From an uncultured Oscillospiraceae bacterium (lineage in GTDB: Bacteria > Bacillota > Clostridia > Oscillospirales > Oscillospiraceae), in the NCBI GenBank assembly GCA_947632365.1, contig CANROZ010000007.1, positions 1 to 32,320 of the forward strand: DNA of 32,320 nt, given 5' to 3'. The translations under genes were made by a program, and so were the position numbers. Positions within the stretch are counted from its first letter, which is position 1, and the number at the start of each line of letters is the position of its first letter. Below are positions 1 through 9,197 of this stretch, piece after piece. The notes under the pieces were generated by a model. That model searched no databases and was not told where the DNA came from. It saw nothing but the letters and a program-made list of their open reading frames with translations.

Positions 1-18
1 TTTAAAGGGGGTCTCAAA

Positions 19-768
19 ATGATTATTGATTCCTTTGAACGTAGCGGAGAGGAGATCCTCACGGCGCGGGATATAGCGAACGCAGTGCCAGGGTTCCCGG
101 AAACGGTCTTATCTGCCTTTTCCGCGAAAACCACGAATTTGCTCACTTCGCTCTTCCCGGTGGAACAGATCGCGGCCAGCCAAAGCGGGCGTCCCATTCC
201 GATATGGAAATTTGAAGTCCAGGGACAGGCAATGGCCTATTACCAATCGCCCATCGGCGGGTCCGCCGCCGCCATCGTCCTGGAGGAGGTGATCGCCATG
301 GGGGCGAGGAAGCTCCTCTTTTTCGGCTCAGCGGGGTCGCTGGATAAGAAACTGACAAGCGGGCATCTCATCGTCCCGACTGCGGCATACCGGGACGAGG
401 GCACAAGCTACCACTACGCCCCGCCCTCCGATTACATAGAGGTCAAAACAGCGGCGCGTCTGATTACAATCCTTGACGAGCTGAAGGTGCCCTTCCGCAA
501 GGCGAAGGTCTGGACCACGGATGCCGTATACCGGGAGACGAGAGGAGCCATGGCACGCCGGAAAGCCGAGGGTTGCGCCGCCGTGGAAATGGAATGCGCC
601 TCCCTGACTGCCTGCGGCGATTTTCGCGGGGTCGATGTCCACTACTTGCTCTATGCCGCCGACTGTCTGGACGGAGTAGCTTGGGATCACCGCATCCTCG
701 GCCACATGCCGGAGGACATGCGGGAACGTATCTTGCGCATTGCAGTAGAGGTTGGAACCAGAGTATAG
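19..768 (+). CDS. Nucleoside phosphorylase (PNP/UDP phosphorylase family)
   Basis: ORF with FFGSAGSLDKKLTSGHLIVPTAAYRDEGTSYHY and AVEMECASL, typical of the uridine/purine phosphorylase family. Confidence 0.85.
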   Translation: MIIDSFERSGEEILTARDIANAVPGFPETVLSAFSAKTTNLLTSLFPVEQIAASQSGRPIPIWKFEVQGQAMAYYQSPIGGSAAAIVLEEVIAMGARKLLFFGSAGSLDKKLTSGHLIVPTAAYRDEGTSYHYAPPSDYIEVKTAARLITILDELKVPFRKAKVWTTDAVYRETRGAMARRKAEGCAAVEMECASLTACGDFRGVDVHYLLYAADCLDGVAWDHRILGHMPEDMRERILRIAVEVGTRV

Positions 769-827
769 GCGAGAATGGAAGAGCCTTGTGTTTGCCTTCA
801 CAACTTCCCATTTGTCGGGGAGATGAC

Positions 828-878
828 CAGGGCGGGAGCATCGGTATGATGCTCCCGCCCTGGGTTTATAGTTTTTTT
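828..878. terminator. Rho-independent terminator between convergent genes
   Basis: 15-bp perfect stem CAGGGCGGGAGCATC / GATGCTCCCGCCCTG (828-862, loop GGTAT), then a T-run at 872-878 on the + strand. Confidence 0.85.
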
Positions 879-2022
879 ACAGATCGTTGGGGGGCATGGC
901 GGCGCGCATCTGCATGACCAGACGGGCGGCCTGGCGGAGCTGCTGGCCCCGCTCGGTGAAGAAGCGGCGGTAGGCCTGGCAGTAATAGTTCTGTCCGGGC
1001 AGGCCGCCGTCCGTGAGCAGGCGGTCCCGTCGGCAGCCGTTGCGGCACAGGCCCACGAAGGGACAGGCGCGACAGTCGTCGGGCAGAGCCAGGGAGGCCT
1101 CCACGAATCGGCGGGCGGCGTCGCTGGCCGCCATCTGGGCGAAGGACTGCTGGCCCACCGTGCCGATGCGCAACTCGTCCAGCACATAGAAGTCGCAGGG
1201 ATAGACCCCGCCGTCCCCCTCCACCACGAACTGGATGGAGCACTGGCCCGTCATGTTGCAGGACTCCGGCGGCTGGCCCAGCAGCATCCACAGCCAGTTG
1301 TCCAGATGGCGGATGCTGACGTAGACGCCCTTTTTCAGGTCCTGGAACCACAGGTCAAAGATGCGGATCAGGTACTCGCCGTATTTCTCCACGGACAGGT
1401 GATATTCCGCCCCGCCCCGGGGCTGGTCCAGCGGCTCCAGGCAGGGGATGAACTGGAGCCAGCGGAAACCCTGCTGCCGATAGAAGTTATAGATGCGCTG
1501 GATGGAGCGGGCGTTGGGCCCGGTGACCACGCACAGGACGTTGTACTGTACATGGAAACGGTCGAACAGCCGGACCGTGCGCATCACCTGATTGAAGGTG
1601 CCCTTCCCGGCTGCGCTGCGGCGGTTGCGGTCGTGTATCTCCGCCGGGCCGTCCAGGGACAGCCCCACCAGGAAACGGTTTTCCGCAAAGAAACGGGCCC
1701 ACTGCTCGTCCACGGCGAAGCCGTTGGTCTGGATGGCGTTGCGTATCTCCACGCCGGGCTTGGCGTAGCGCCGCTCCAGCGCCGTCACCTGGCGGTAGAA
1801 ATCCAGCCCCGCCAGCGTGGGCTCGCCGCCCTGGAAGGTGAAAGAGCACACCCCCTCGGCGTAGGCCATGGCGGCGGCGATGATCCGCTCCATCCGCTCC
1901 AGGGACAGCATCCCCTCAAAGGCGTGCTCCCGGTGCTGGGACACATCCTTATAAAAACAGTAGGCGCAGTCCATGTTGCAGGCGGAGGAGGCGGGCTTGA
2001 TGAGGACGTTGACAGGGGGCAT
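877..2022 (-). CDS. Anaerobic sulfatase-maturating enzyme (radical SAM, SPASM domain)
   Basis: Starts MPPVNVLIKPASSACNMDCAYCFYKD (CxxxCxxC), FTFQGGEPTLAGLDFY, and SPASM cysteines (CSIQFVVEGDGGVYPCDFYVLDE...CRACPFVGLCRNGCRRD). The 1149-aa track ORF continues upstream only as an in-frame artefact. Confidence 0.9.
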   Translation of the reverse strand: MPPVNVLIKPASSACNMDCAYCFYKDVSQHREHAFEGMLSLERMERIIAAAMAYAEGVCSFTFQGGEPTLAGLDFYRQVTALERRYAKPGVEIRNAIQTNGFAVDEQWARFFAENRFLVGLSLDGPAEIHDRNRRSAAGKGTFNQVMRTVRLFDRFHVQYNVLCVVTGPNARSIQRIYNFYRQQGFRWLQFIPCLEPLDQPRGGAEYHLSVEKYGEYLIRIFDLWFQDLKKGVYVSIRHLDNWLWMLLGQPPESCNMTGQCSIQFVVEGDGGVYPCDFYVLDELRIGTVGQQSFAQMAASDAARRFVEASLALPDDCRACPFVGLCRNGCRRDRLLTDGGLPGQNYYCQAYRRFFTERGQQLRQAARLVMQMRAAMPPNDL

Positions 2023-2154
2023 GGCGGACGCCTTCTTCCCATTGTAGTGACGCTCCGGGGAGCGTTCCCCTCTACCGTAACAGGTTCCCGGCGGATTGTC
2101 AATGCAACTGGTCAAAATCGATGGCGGCGAACAGTGGCGAAGTTTGTGAAAATC

Positions 2155-2176
2155 TGCTATACTGTTATTATAACAG
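2155..2176 (+). promoter_or_regulatory. Extended -10 promoter overlapped by a 15-bp palindrome
   Basis: TGcTATACT at 2155-2163 (extended -10) and perfect palindrome CTGTTAT-T-ATAACAG at 2162-2176, in the intergenic region between divergent anSME and the sensor kinase. Confidence 0.5.
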
Positions 2177-2229
2177 ACGAGGCCGGATGGCGGACCCGGC
2201 CGAAAAGACGCAGGAGAGGGGGAGATCGT

Positions 2230-4047
2230 ATGACGACGACCATCGGGAGAGGCCGACGGAAACTGTCCGGCGTGGTGTACGGGACGGTGGCTGTGTGCAT
2301 CGTATGCGTGCTGGTGATCGCCGTGGCGGTGGTGTCCTATTTTACCTTGCGATTCGTTCTGGAGGAGAAGGGCCAGGCCCGCATCCAGGTCCTGGAGCAG
2401 ATCAGCGACGTCTGCGGGGGCCATCGTCACTCCATGGAGAACGCCATGGACCTGATCTACGACACGCTGTATCCCCTGCTCACCCAGGAACCGCTGGACG
2501 AGACGGTCATCCAGCGGGAGCTGGACGAGACCCAGGCGCTGTTGGACAGTGTGGGCATCGAGGTGACCATGGACGTGATCATCAACGCCCGGCAGGTGTA
2601 CATGACCGACAACGAGACCGACGAGAGCATCCGGAGCCTGCTCAATTCCTATTGGTATATCAAGCACTACAGCGGCGAGACGGAGACCAGCTGGAACCTG
2701 CGGTTCATCGATGGGGGCGACCTGGGCAGCTATTTTCTGTCCTACGGCAGGACCGTGTATGACGAGCAGGGCAGGGCCGTGGCGGTCATCGTCATCAACA
2801 CCTCCCAGGACGTGCAGTTTCGGGCCCTGCAAAGGCTGGTGGACGAGAGCGACCGGGTGTACATCCTGGACAAGAACGGCATCGTGATCTGCCACTCCAA
2901 CCCCCAGCTGATCGGCACCTGGCGCACCAGTATCGCCGCCTTTGAGCAGAGATACGGCTATGGCAGCTCCAAGATCGCCCGCCTGTCCGGGCAGCTTTAT
3001 ATGGTCTCCAACTACCACGACGAGGAGAGCGGCTGGGTATTCGTGGAGGAGCAAAACATGTCGGGGCTGCTGGCCAGCGTGGCCCACGTGCTGGCCGCGT
3101 GCCTCATGACGGTGGTGCTCACCGGGGCGCTGGCGATGCTGTTCGCCTATGCCCGGGTGCAGCGGGCGATGGCCGATCTGAAGGCGCTGACGCTGTGCAT
3201 CAGCTCCCTGCAGCCGGAGCACCTGCAGACCTTCCCTGTGCAGACCCGCTACCAGGAGGTGTCGGTGCTGGGCGCCGCCTTCAACCGCATGATCACGCAG
3301 ATCCAGGCGCTGATCCAGGACGTGCAGCGCCGGGAGGCGGAGCGGCTGAGCACGGAATACGATTTTCTCCAGTCCCAGCTGAGCCAGCACTTCATGCACA
3401 ACACCCTCACCGCCATCAAGAGCCTGCTGGCCATGGGCAAGATCGACCAGGCCAGCCGCATGATGAGCCAGTTCGTGGAGCTGGTGTACATCCCCTCGTC
3501 CTCGGAGATACCGCTGGTGACGCTGGGGGAGGAGTGCCATCTGCTGGCGAACTATGTATCCATCATGAACTGCCGCACGGACAAGCAGGTGGCCTTCGTG
3601 CAGCAGATACCGGAGCGGCTGACGGATGTGCTGGTGCCCAGGATGATCCTCCAGCCCATCGTGGGCAACGCCTTTTTCCACGGCTTCGCGGATCGGGAGA
3701 CGGACTGCGAGATACGCATCACCGCCGCCGCGGAGGACGGCGTGCTGACGCTGACCGTGTGGGACAACGGCGAGGGCATCGCCCCGGAGCGGCTGGCCCA
3801 GGTCGCCGCGGGCCAATATGCCTCGGTGGGCCGCCACCACGGCGTGGGCATCCAGAACGTGAAAAAGAGGCTGGGCATCGTCTACGGCGGCAGCTCCGGC
3901 GTGGAGATCGCCAGCGAGTACGGCCGATATACCCAGGTGACGCTGCGCATCGACGGATATGAGCACCCGCTCATGAGCCTGGTAGGCCAGCGCCTTTTGA
4001 ACGCGAGCACAGGAAGGAGGGCCCCCCATGAGGATACTGGTGGTTGA
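2230..4047 (+). CDS. Membrane sensor histidine kinase, YesM/LytS-like
   Basis: Start MTTTIGRGRRKLSGVVYG; two TM segments flanking an extracytoplasmic region; LQSQLSQHFMHNTLTAIKSLL (H-box-like), DNGEGIAP, GVGIQNVKKRLG. The track ORF starting at 1306 is an in-frame extension across anSME. Confidence 0.85.
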   Translation: MTTTIGRGRRKLSGVVYGTVAVCIVCVLVIAVAVVSYFTLRFVLEEKGQARIQVLEQISDVCGGHRHSMENAMDLIYDTLYPLLTQEPLDETVIQRELDETQALLDSVGIEVTMDVIINARQVYMTDNETDESIRSLLNSYWYIKHYSGETETSWNLRFIDGGDLGSYFLSYGRTVYDEQGRAVAVIVINTSQDVQFRALQRLVDESDRVYILDKNGIVICHSNPQLIGTWRTSIAAFEQRYGYGSSKIARLSGQLYMVSNYHDEESGWVFVEEQNMSGLLASVAHVLAACLMTVVLTGALAMLFAYARVQRAMADLKALTLCISSLQPEHLQTFPVQTRYQEVSVLGAAFNRMITQIQALIQDVQRREAERLSTEYDFLQSQLSQHFMHNTLTAIKSLLAMGKIDQASRMMSQFVELVYIPSSSEIPLVTLGEECHLLANYVSIMNCRTDKQVAFVQQIPERLTDVLVPRMILQPIVGNAFFHGFADRETDCEIRITAAAEDGVLTLTVWDNGEGIAPERLAQVAAGQYASVGRHHGVGIQNVKKRLGIVYGGSSGVEIASEYGRYTQVTLRIDGYEHPLMSLVGQRLLNASTGRRAPHEDTGG

Positions 4048-5542
4048 CGACGAGGTGCTGATCGCCCAATACATCGTCCAGTGTATCCGGGATGCGGACA
4101 GCACCCAGCAGATCGTGGGCACGGCCGCCTCCGGCAGCCGGGCGCTGCAGATCATGCAGGAGGAGTCGGTGGACCTGGTGTTCGCGGACATCACCATGCC
4201 GAAAATGGACGGGCTGGAGCTGCTGCGTGCCATCAAGAGCCAGTATCCCGGCACGTCGGTGATCATGCTCACCTGCCACGACGAGTTTGAATACGCCCGG
4301 CAGGCCGTGCTGGACCAGGCGGACAACTACGTGCTGAAATTCGAGCTGTCGGCCCAGTCCATGGGAGAGATACTCCGAAAGGTGCAGGCCCGCCGGGAGC
4401 GGCAGGGCGTGGAGCGGCAGACCGACCACATGAAGCGCAACGACTACCTGAAAAAGGTGGCGGGGGACGGCCGGGAGCCGTACATCATCACGGAGAAGGA
4501 CCTGCGGCGAAACAACATCTTCCTGCTGGACAACGCTCCCTTCATCGCGCTGTGCTTTTCCGGCGGCGACCGGGACACCGAGGCGGTGGTGGCCGCGGTG
4601 GCAGGGGACTATGAGAACCTGGTGGTGTATCCCTATACCGACGAGATGACAGTGCTGATGATGAATCTGCGGGCAACGGATCGGCACTGGGACGGCGAGG
4701 ACGCGCTCAACGCCATGCTGGACGCATACTTCACGGCGGTGGAGGAGCGCATCCGGGGCCATCTGGGCCGGAGCCGGATGTTTTTCCGTACGGCCTGGCT
4801 GGGTACGGCCATCCGGGAGGCGGTGGAGTCGTATCTGGACAAATTTTACGGCGGCGGCGCGGTCCGGTACGCGGAGTACGGCCAGCGCACGGAGAAGCTG
4901 CAGAAGATGGCGACCCAGACCATGCTCCGGCTGGAAAACCAGAATTGGTCCGGCGCGCTGGACTCCCTCCGGGAGACGGTGGCGCTGGCCCGGGAGGAGC
5001 ATCCGGATGCGGAGGCGTTCCGGCGGGGCCTGCTGGGGGCGTGCGGGGCGCTGAGACAGTGGGACCCGGACAGGATAGAGCGGTGCGCGGGGCGCCTGGA
5101 ACAGGCGGAGGACATGGCGCAGCTGGAGGGCGCGCTGTCGGAGCTGGAGGGCGTGCTGGAGCGGCTGGGCAGCCGCTATTCCGACGCCATCAGCCGGGCG
5201 ATGGATTTCATCAGCCGCCACTATACGGAGGACCTCACGCTGAACATGGTGGCTGACCATGTGTTCCTGAACCGGGAATATCTGTCCCGTCGGTTCAAGC
5301 AGGAGGTAGGGATGAACTTCTCGGAGTTTCTCACGGACCTGCGCCTGCAAAAGGCCCGGGAGCTGCTGGAGACCACAGGTCTGCGCATCTCCGAGGTGGC
5401 CGACCGCATCGGCATCCCCAACGTCAGCTATTTCTCCACCATTTTCCGTCGCCGCTTCCACTGTTCCCCCTCCGACCTGCGGTCAGGCGGGGGCGGAAAA
5501 AGGGGCGCGGACGGAGGCCATGGTCAACAAATTGAAAAATAG
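4028..5542 (+). CDS. Response regulator with AraC-type DNA-binding domain (YesN-like)
   Basis: Receiver MRILVVDDEVLIAQYIV...VDLVFADITMPKMDG; C-terminal AraC HTH ISRHYTEDLTLNMVADHVFLNREYLSRRFKQEVG...IPNVSYFSTIFRRRF. Overlaps the kinase gene by 20 bp. Confidence 0.92.
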   Translation: MRILVVDDEVLIAQYIVQCIRDADSTQQIVGTAASGSRALQIMQEESVDLVFADITMPKMDGLELLRAIKSQYPGTSVIMLTCHDEFEYARQAVLDQADNYVLKFELSAQSMGEILRKVQARRERQGVERQTDHMKRNDYLKKVAGDGREPYIITEKDLRRNNIFLLDNAPFIALCFSGGDRDTEAVVAAVAGDYENLVVYPYTDEMTVLMMNLRATDRHWDGEDALNAMLDAYFTAVEERIRGHLGRSRMFFRTAWLGTAIREAVESYLDKFYGGGAVRYAEYGQRTEKLQKMATQTMLRLENQNWSGALDSLRETVALAREEHPDAEAFRRGLLGACGALRQWDPDRIERCAGRLEQAEDMAQLEGALSELEGVLERLGSRYSDAISRAMDFISRHYTEDLTLNMVADHVFLNREYLSRRFKQEVGMNFSEFLTDLRLQKARELLETTGLRISEVADRIGIPNVSYFSTIFRRRFHCSPSDLRSGGGGKRGADGGHGQQIEK

Positions 5543-5615
5543 TATCAAAATTTTGCTAGTATTTTGTGCGGTTTTTGTGTAAAATGTGAGTATATTTTAT
5601 AAGGAGGATGCTCTC

Positions 5616-6698
5616 ATGAAAAGAACGTTTAAAGTATTCCTGGCGCTGACCCTGGCACTCACCATGGTGGCCGCTCTGGGGGCTGTCGCGCTGGCCGACG
5701 ATGATTTCACCGCCAGCGGCGAGACGCTGAACGTGGGCGTTCAGTCCAACATCATCTCCATCCCCACCGTGTATGCCGAGGAGCAGGGCTACTACGAGGA
5801 GCTGGGCCTGGATGTGAACCTGATCGTGTTCCCCAACGGCTCCCCGGAGAACGAGGGCCTGGCCGCCGAGCAGCTGGACGTGGCCTCCAACGGCCTGGCG
5901 TCCGTGTACTCCATGGCCTCCGGCCTGTGCGACTGGATCGGTGAGTCCGACAACGGCTCCGCCACCCTGTCCATCTACATGCAGCCCGACTGCGACGCGC
6001 TGAACTATAAGGGCGAGATCGAGGGCAAGCCCGAGATGTACGGCAGCGCCGAGAGCCTGAAGGGCCTGCGGGTGCTTGGCCCCACCTCCACCATGGAGCA
6101 GTGGGCCGCCGCGTCCTACTTCGCCCAGTTCGGTCTGGAGGCGGGCGTGGACTATGAGTACCTGAACATGGACCGTGCCGCCGCTGCCCAGGCCGTCATC
6201 ACCGGCGAGGGCGACGTGTTCGTGGCCACCGACGTGGACTACGCCAACATGATGGAGGAGAACGGCTTCGTGAAGGTCGCCGACGCTTACGACGCCACCG
6301 ACACCAACTTCAACAACGGCTTCCTGGTCCGCAAGGACATCCTGGAGGATCGGTACGACGACGTGGTCCTGTTCCTGCGCGCCATGTACAAGGCCGCCGA
6401 GGACCTGCAGGATCCTGAGATCCGCAACGAGTTTGCTTACAAGTTCTATTCTGAGAACGGCAAGCCCGCCACCGAGGAGGACGTGGCCTACGAGACCGAG
6501 ATCCGTCCCTTCCTGACTGGCAAGGACATGGAGGCCGAGGACTTCCGTCTGGGCTCCGGCGCGCTGCAGGTGGGCGACTTCTTCGCCTCCATCGGCACCA
6601 TCGAGGAGGACCAGGTGGCCATGATCGAGGAGGCCATCAACCCCGGTCCTGTGATGGACGCTCTGGGCATCGAGGTCCAGGCCGCTGCGCTGGACTGA
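5616..6698 (+). CDS. ABC transporter substrate-binding protein, NMT1/SsuA-like (NitT/TauT family)
   Basis: RBS aaggagg at 5601-5607; signal peptide MKRTFKVFLALTLALTMVAALGAVALA; NMT1-like LNVGVQSNIISIPTVYAEEQGYYEELGLDVNLIVF. Located next to permeases and ATPases. Confidence 0.85.
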   Translation: MKRTFKVFLALTLALTMVAALGAVALADDDFTASGETLNVGVQSNIISIPTVYAEEQGYYEELGLDVNLIVFPNGSPENEGLAAEQLDVASNGLASVYSMASGLCDWIGESDNGSATLSIYMQPDCDALNYKGEIEGKPEMYGSAESLKGLRVLGPTSTMEQWAAASYFAQFGLEAGVDYEYLNMDRAAAAQAVITGEGDVFVATDVDYANMMEENGFVKVADAYDATDTNFNNGFLVRKDILEDRYDDVVLFLRAMYKAAEDLQDPEIRNEFAYKFYSENGKPATEEDVAYETEIRPFLTGKDMEAEDFRLGSGALQVGDFFASIGTIEEDQVAMIEEAINPGPVMDALGIEVQAAALD

Positions 6699-6719
6699 GA
6701 ACAGAATAGTTCAAATCGG

Positions 6720-6752
6720 AAAAAGGGGACATGGCTTTCATGCCCCCTTTTT
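6720..6752 (+). terminator. Terminator/attenuator-like hairpin between binding-protein and permease genes
   Basis: AAAAAGGGG-a-CATG-gcttt-CATG-c-CCCCTTTTT: near-perfect stem ending in T5, inside the operon. Confidence 0.7.
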
Positions 6753-6844
6753 CAAATAAATCGGAGCGAAAGCCGGGCCCGGCAGCGGCAGACGGCCATG
6801 GGTTTGATCATCGCTCCCGGTGCAAGCAGAAGGGAGATAGCTCT

Positions 6845-7636
6845 GTGCAGAAAAAACAAAAGATCCGGCTGGACCGCTACCTGTTCATCAGCGTGCTGTC
6901 CGTGTGCGTCGGCATCTTTATCTGGTGGCTGGTGACGGATGGGCTCGGCATTTTCCGCTCAAACGTGCTACCGTCGCCGATAAAGGTGTTCAAGACGTTC
7001 CTGAGAAAGTGGGTGGAGACCAAGCCCGACGGGGCGACGCTGTTCCAGCATGTGTTCGCCAGCCTGCAGGTGGCCCTGGGCGGCTACCTCATCGGCGCGG
7101 CTATCGGTATCCCCCTGGGTATCTTCATGGCGTGGAACGACAAGATCGATATGTTCGTCCGCCCGGTGTTCGACCTGGTGCGTACCATCCCCGGCGTGGC
7201 CTGGACCTCCGTGATGGTCACCCTGGTGGGCATCGGCTATATGTCCAAGGCGCTGGTCATCTTCATCGCGGCCATGGTGGCCATGGTCATCAACAGCTAT
7301 TCCGGCATCAAGCAGACGAAGACGGTCCACCTCTGGGTGGGACAGACCTTCGGCGCCAGCAATTGGGACCTGCTGACGAAGGTGGCCATCCCCTCGGCTC
7401 TGCCCATGATCTTCACCGGTCTGGACGTGGCGCTGGGGTCCGCGTGGACCACGCTGGTGGCGGCGGAGCTGCTGGCCTCCACCAAGGGCCTGGGCTTCAT
7501 GATCCAGCAGGCCCGGGGCATTTTCCGGCTGGATATCGTCATCGTGGGAATGGTGGTCATCGCCATCACGGGCGCCATCCTGTCCTCTATCCTCCGGTTC
7601 TTCCAGAGAAAATTCGTCAAGGGAGGTAGAATGTGA
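6845..7636 (+). CDS. ABC transporter permease 1 (SsuC/TauC-like)
   Basis: Multiple TM segments with GGYLIGAAIGIPLGIFMAWN and SALPMIFTGLDVALGSAWTTLVAAELLASTKGLGFMI. A GTG start at 6845 after agggag fits better than the ATG at 6731, which lies in the hairpin. Confidence 0.88.
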   Translation: MQKKQKIRLDRYLFISVLSVCVGIFIWWLVTDGLGIFRSNVLPSPIKVFKTFLRKWVETKPDGATLFQHVFASLQVALGGYLIGAAIGIPLGIFMAWNDKIDMFVRPVFDLVRTIPGVAWTSVMVTLVGIGYMSKALVIFIAAMVAMVINSYSGIKQTKTVHLWVGQTFGASNWDLLTKVAIPSALPMIFTGLDVALGSAWTTLVAAELLASTKGLGFMIQQARGIFRLDIVIVGMVVIAITGAILSSILRFFQRKFVKGGRM

Positions 7637-8421
7637 TGCTTGCTACTGGTATTACAAAGGGACGCCGCGTCGCCTATGGCATCTTCGGTATCTTCGTGTT
7701 CATGTGCATCTGGTATCTGGCGACGAAATACACCTCCCTGGGCTCGGTCATGCCGGACCCCGTAACGGTGTTCTCCGGCTTTTTCGCCGCGTTCGTCACG
7801 CCCATCGGGACCAAGACCATGGCGCTGCACATCCTCATCAGCCTGCGGCGCATGCTGATCCCCTATGCCATCGGCGCGCTGTCCGGCGTGCTGATCGGCG
7901 TGCTGATGGGCTGGTATCGGTTCGCGGACGCGATCTTCATGCCCTACATCCAGATGCTCCGGCCCATCCCGCCCATCGCGTGGATACCGCTGTCCATCAT
8001 CTGGTTCGGATTTGACGAGGGCTCCAAGTACTTTTTGATCTTCCTGGCCTGCTTCTTCACCATCGCTCTGACCACCTACAACGGCGTCCACTCCGTGGAC
8101 GAGACGCTGATCCGGGCGGCGAAGATGCTGGGCGCGAAGGATTATCAGCTGTTCACCACCATCGTGCTGCCCACCACCGTGCCCTACATATTCTCCGGCT
8201 TGCAGGTGGCGCTGGGCTCCGCGTGGGCGACCATTGTGGCGGCGGAGATGATCCGCTCCTCGGAGGGCGTGGGCTGGCTGATCGTCCGCGGTCAGGATGT
8301 GGGCAACATGACCCAGATCATGATCGGTATCGTGGCGATCGCCATCACGGGACTGCTGATCACGACTATCATGAGAGGAGTGGAGGCCAAGCTCTGTGCC
8401 TGGGCCGAGAGAGGAAAATGA
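7636..8421 (+). CDS. ABC transporter permease 2 (SsuC/TauC-like)
   Basis: RPIPPIAWIPLSIIWFGFDEGSKYFLIFLACFF...PYIFSGLQVALGSAWATIVAAEMIRSSEGVGWLI. Start codon overlaps the upstream stop; GTG at 7633 is an alternative. Confidence 0.9.
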   Translation: MLATGITKGRRVAYGIFGIFVFMCIWYLATKYTSLGSVMPDPVTVFSGFFAAFVTPIGTKTMALHILISLRRMLIPYAIGALSGVLIGVLMGWYRFADAIFMPYIQMLRPIPPIAWIPLSIIWFGFDEGSKYFLIFLACFFTIALTTYNGVHSVDETLIRAAKMLGAKDYQLFTTIVLPTTVPYIFSGLQVALGSAWATIVAAEMIRSSEGVGWLIVRGQDVGNMTQIMIGIVAIAITGLLITTIMRGVEAKLCAWAERGK

Positions 8422-9182
8422 GTTCCAGAGAAGCGTTGATCGAGTTCCGCCATGTGGACAAATCCTTCAATAAGCCCGAACATGGCGAGTACCAGGTGGT
8501 CGGCGATCTGAACATCACCGTGCGGGAAAACGAGTTCCTGGTGCTGTTCGGGCCCGGCCAGTGCGGCAAGAGCACGATCCTCAACATGGTGGCAGGCTTT
8601 GAGATGCCCACCGCGGGGGAGGTGCTTTGCCAGGGCAAACCCGTTCTGGCGCCCGGCCCTGAGCGGGGCATGGTGTTCCAGAACACCGCGCTGTTCCCCT
8701 GGCTGACGGTGATGGGCAACGTGGAGTACGGGCCCAAGGTCCAGGGCGTGAAGAAGGAAGAACGGCGCAAGCGCGCCCAGCGATACATCGACCTGGTGGG
8801 CCTGCAGGGGTTTGAAAACTCCTATCCGGTGAAGCTGTCGGGCGGTATGCAGCAGCGTGTGGGCATCGCCCGCGCCTACTGCAACGAGCCGCTGGTGATG
8901 CTCCTGGATGAACCCTTCGGCCACCTGGACGCCCAGACCCGCTACATGATGCAGGACGAGCTGACCCGTATCTGGCAGGCGGAAAAACGCACGGTCATTT
9001 TCGTGACCAACAACATCGAGGAGGCCGTGTATCTGGCCGACCGCATCCTGGTGCTGCGCAACTGTCCCACCGGGGTGAAGGCCGAGTACGATATCGACCT
9101 GCCGAGGCCCCGCAACTATACCGACCCGGAGTTTCTGCGCCTGCGCCGCGAGATCGACAGGGTCGTGGACCACACACTGTAA
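8418..9182 (+). CDS. ABC transporter ATPase 1 (SsuB/TauB-like)
   Basis: ATGA overlap with the permease gene; signature LSGGMQQR, Walker B VMLLDEP; variant Walker A GPGQCGKST and H-loop VTNNIEEA. Confidence 0.9.
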   Translation: MSSREALIEFRHVDKSFNKPEHGEYQVVGDLNITVRENEFLVLFGPGQCGKSTILNMVAGFEMPTAGEVLCQGKPVLAPGPERGMVFQNTALFPWLTVMGNVEYGPKVQGVKKEERRKRAQRYIDLVGLQGFENSYPVKLSGGMQQRVGIARAYCNEPLVMLLDEPFGHLDAQTRYMMQDELTRIWQAEKRTVIFVTNNIEEAVYLADRILVLRNCPTGVKAEYDIDLPRPRNYTDPEFLRLRREIDRVVDHTL

Positions 9183-9197
9183 AGGAGGCCGCCGGAT

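Noticed and set aside
1306-2229. N-terminal extension of the + ORF 1306..4047
   Set aside because: Antisense to anSME; the true kinase start is the ATG at 2230.
2023-4326. N-terminal half of the 1149-aa minus ORF 877..4326
   Set aside because: Antisense to the kinase and regulator genes, His/Leu/Val-rich non-protein-like; only the part from 2022 down is anSME.
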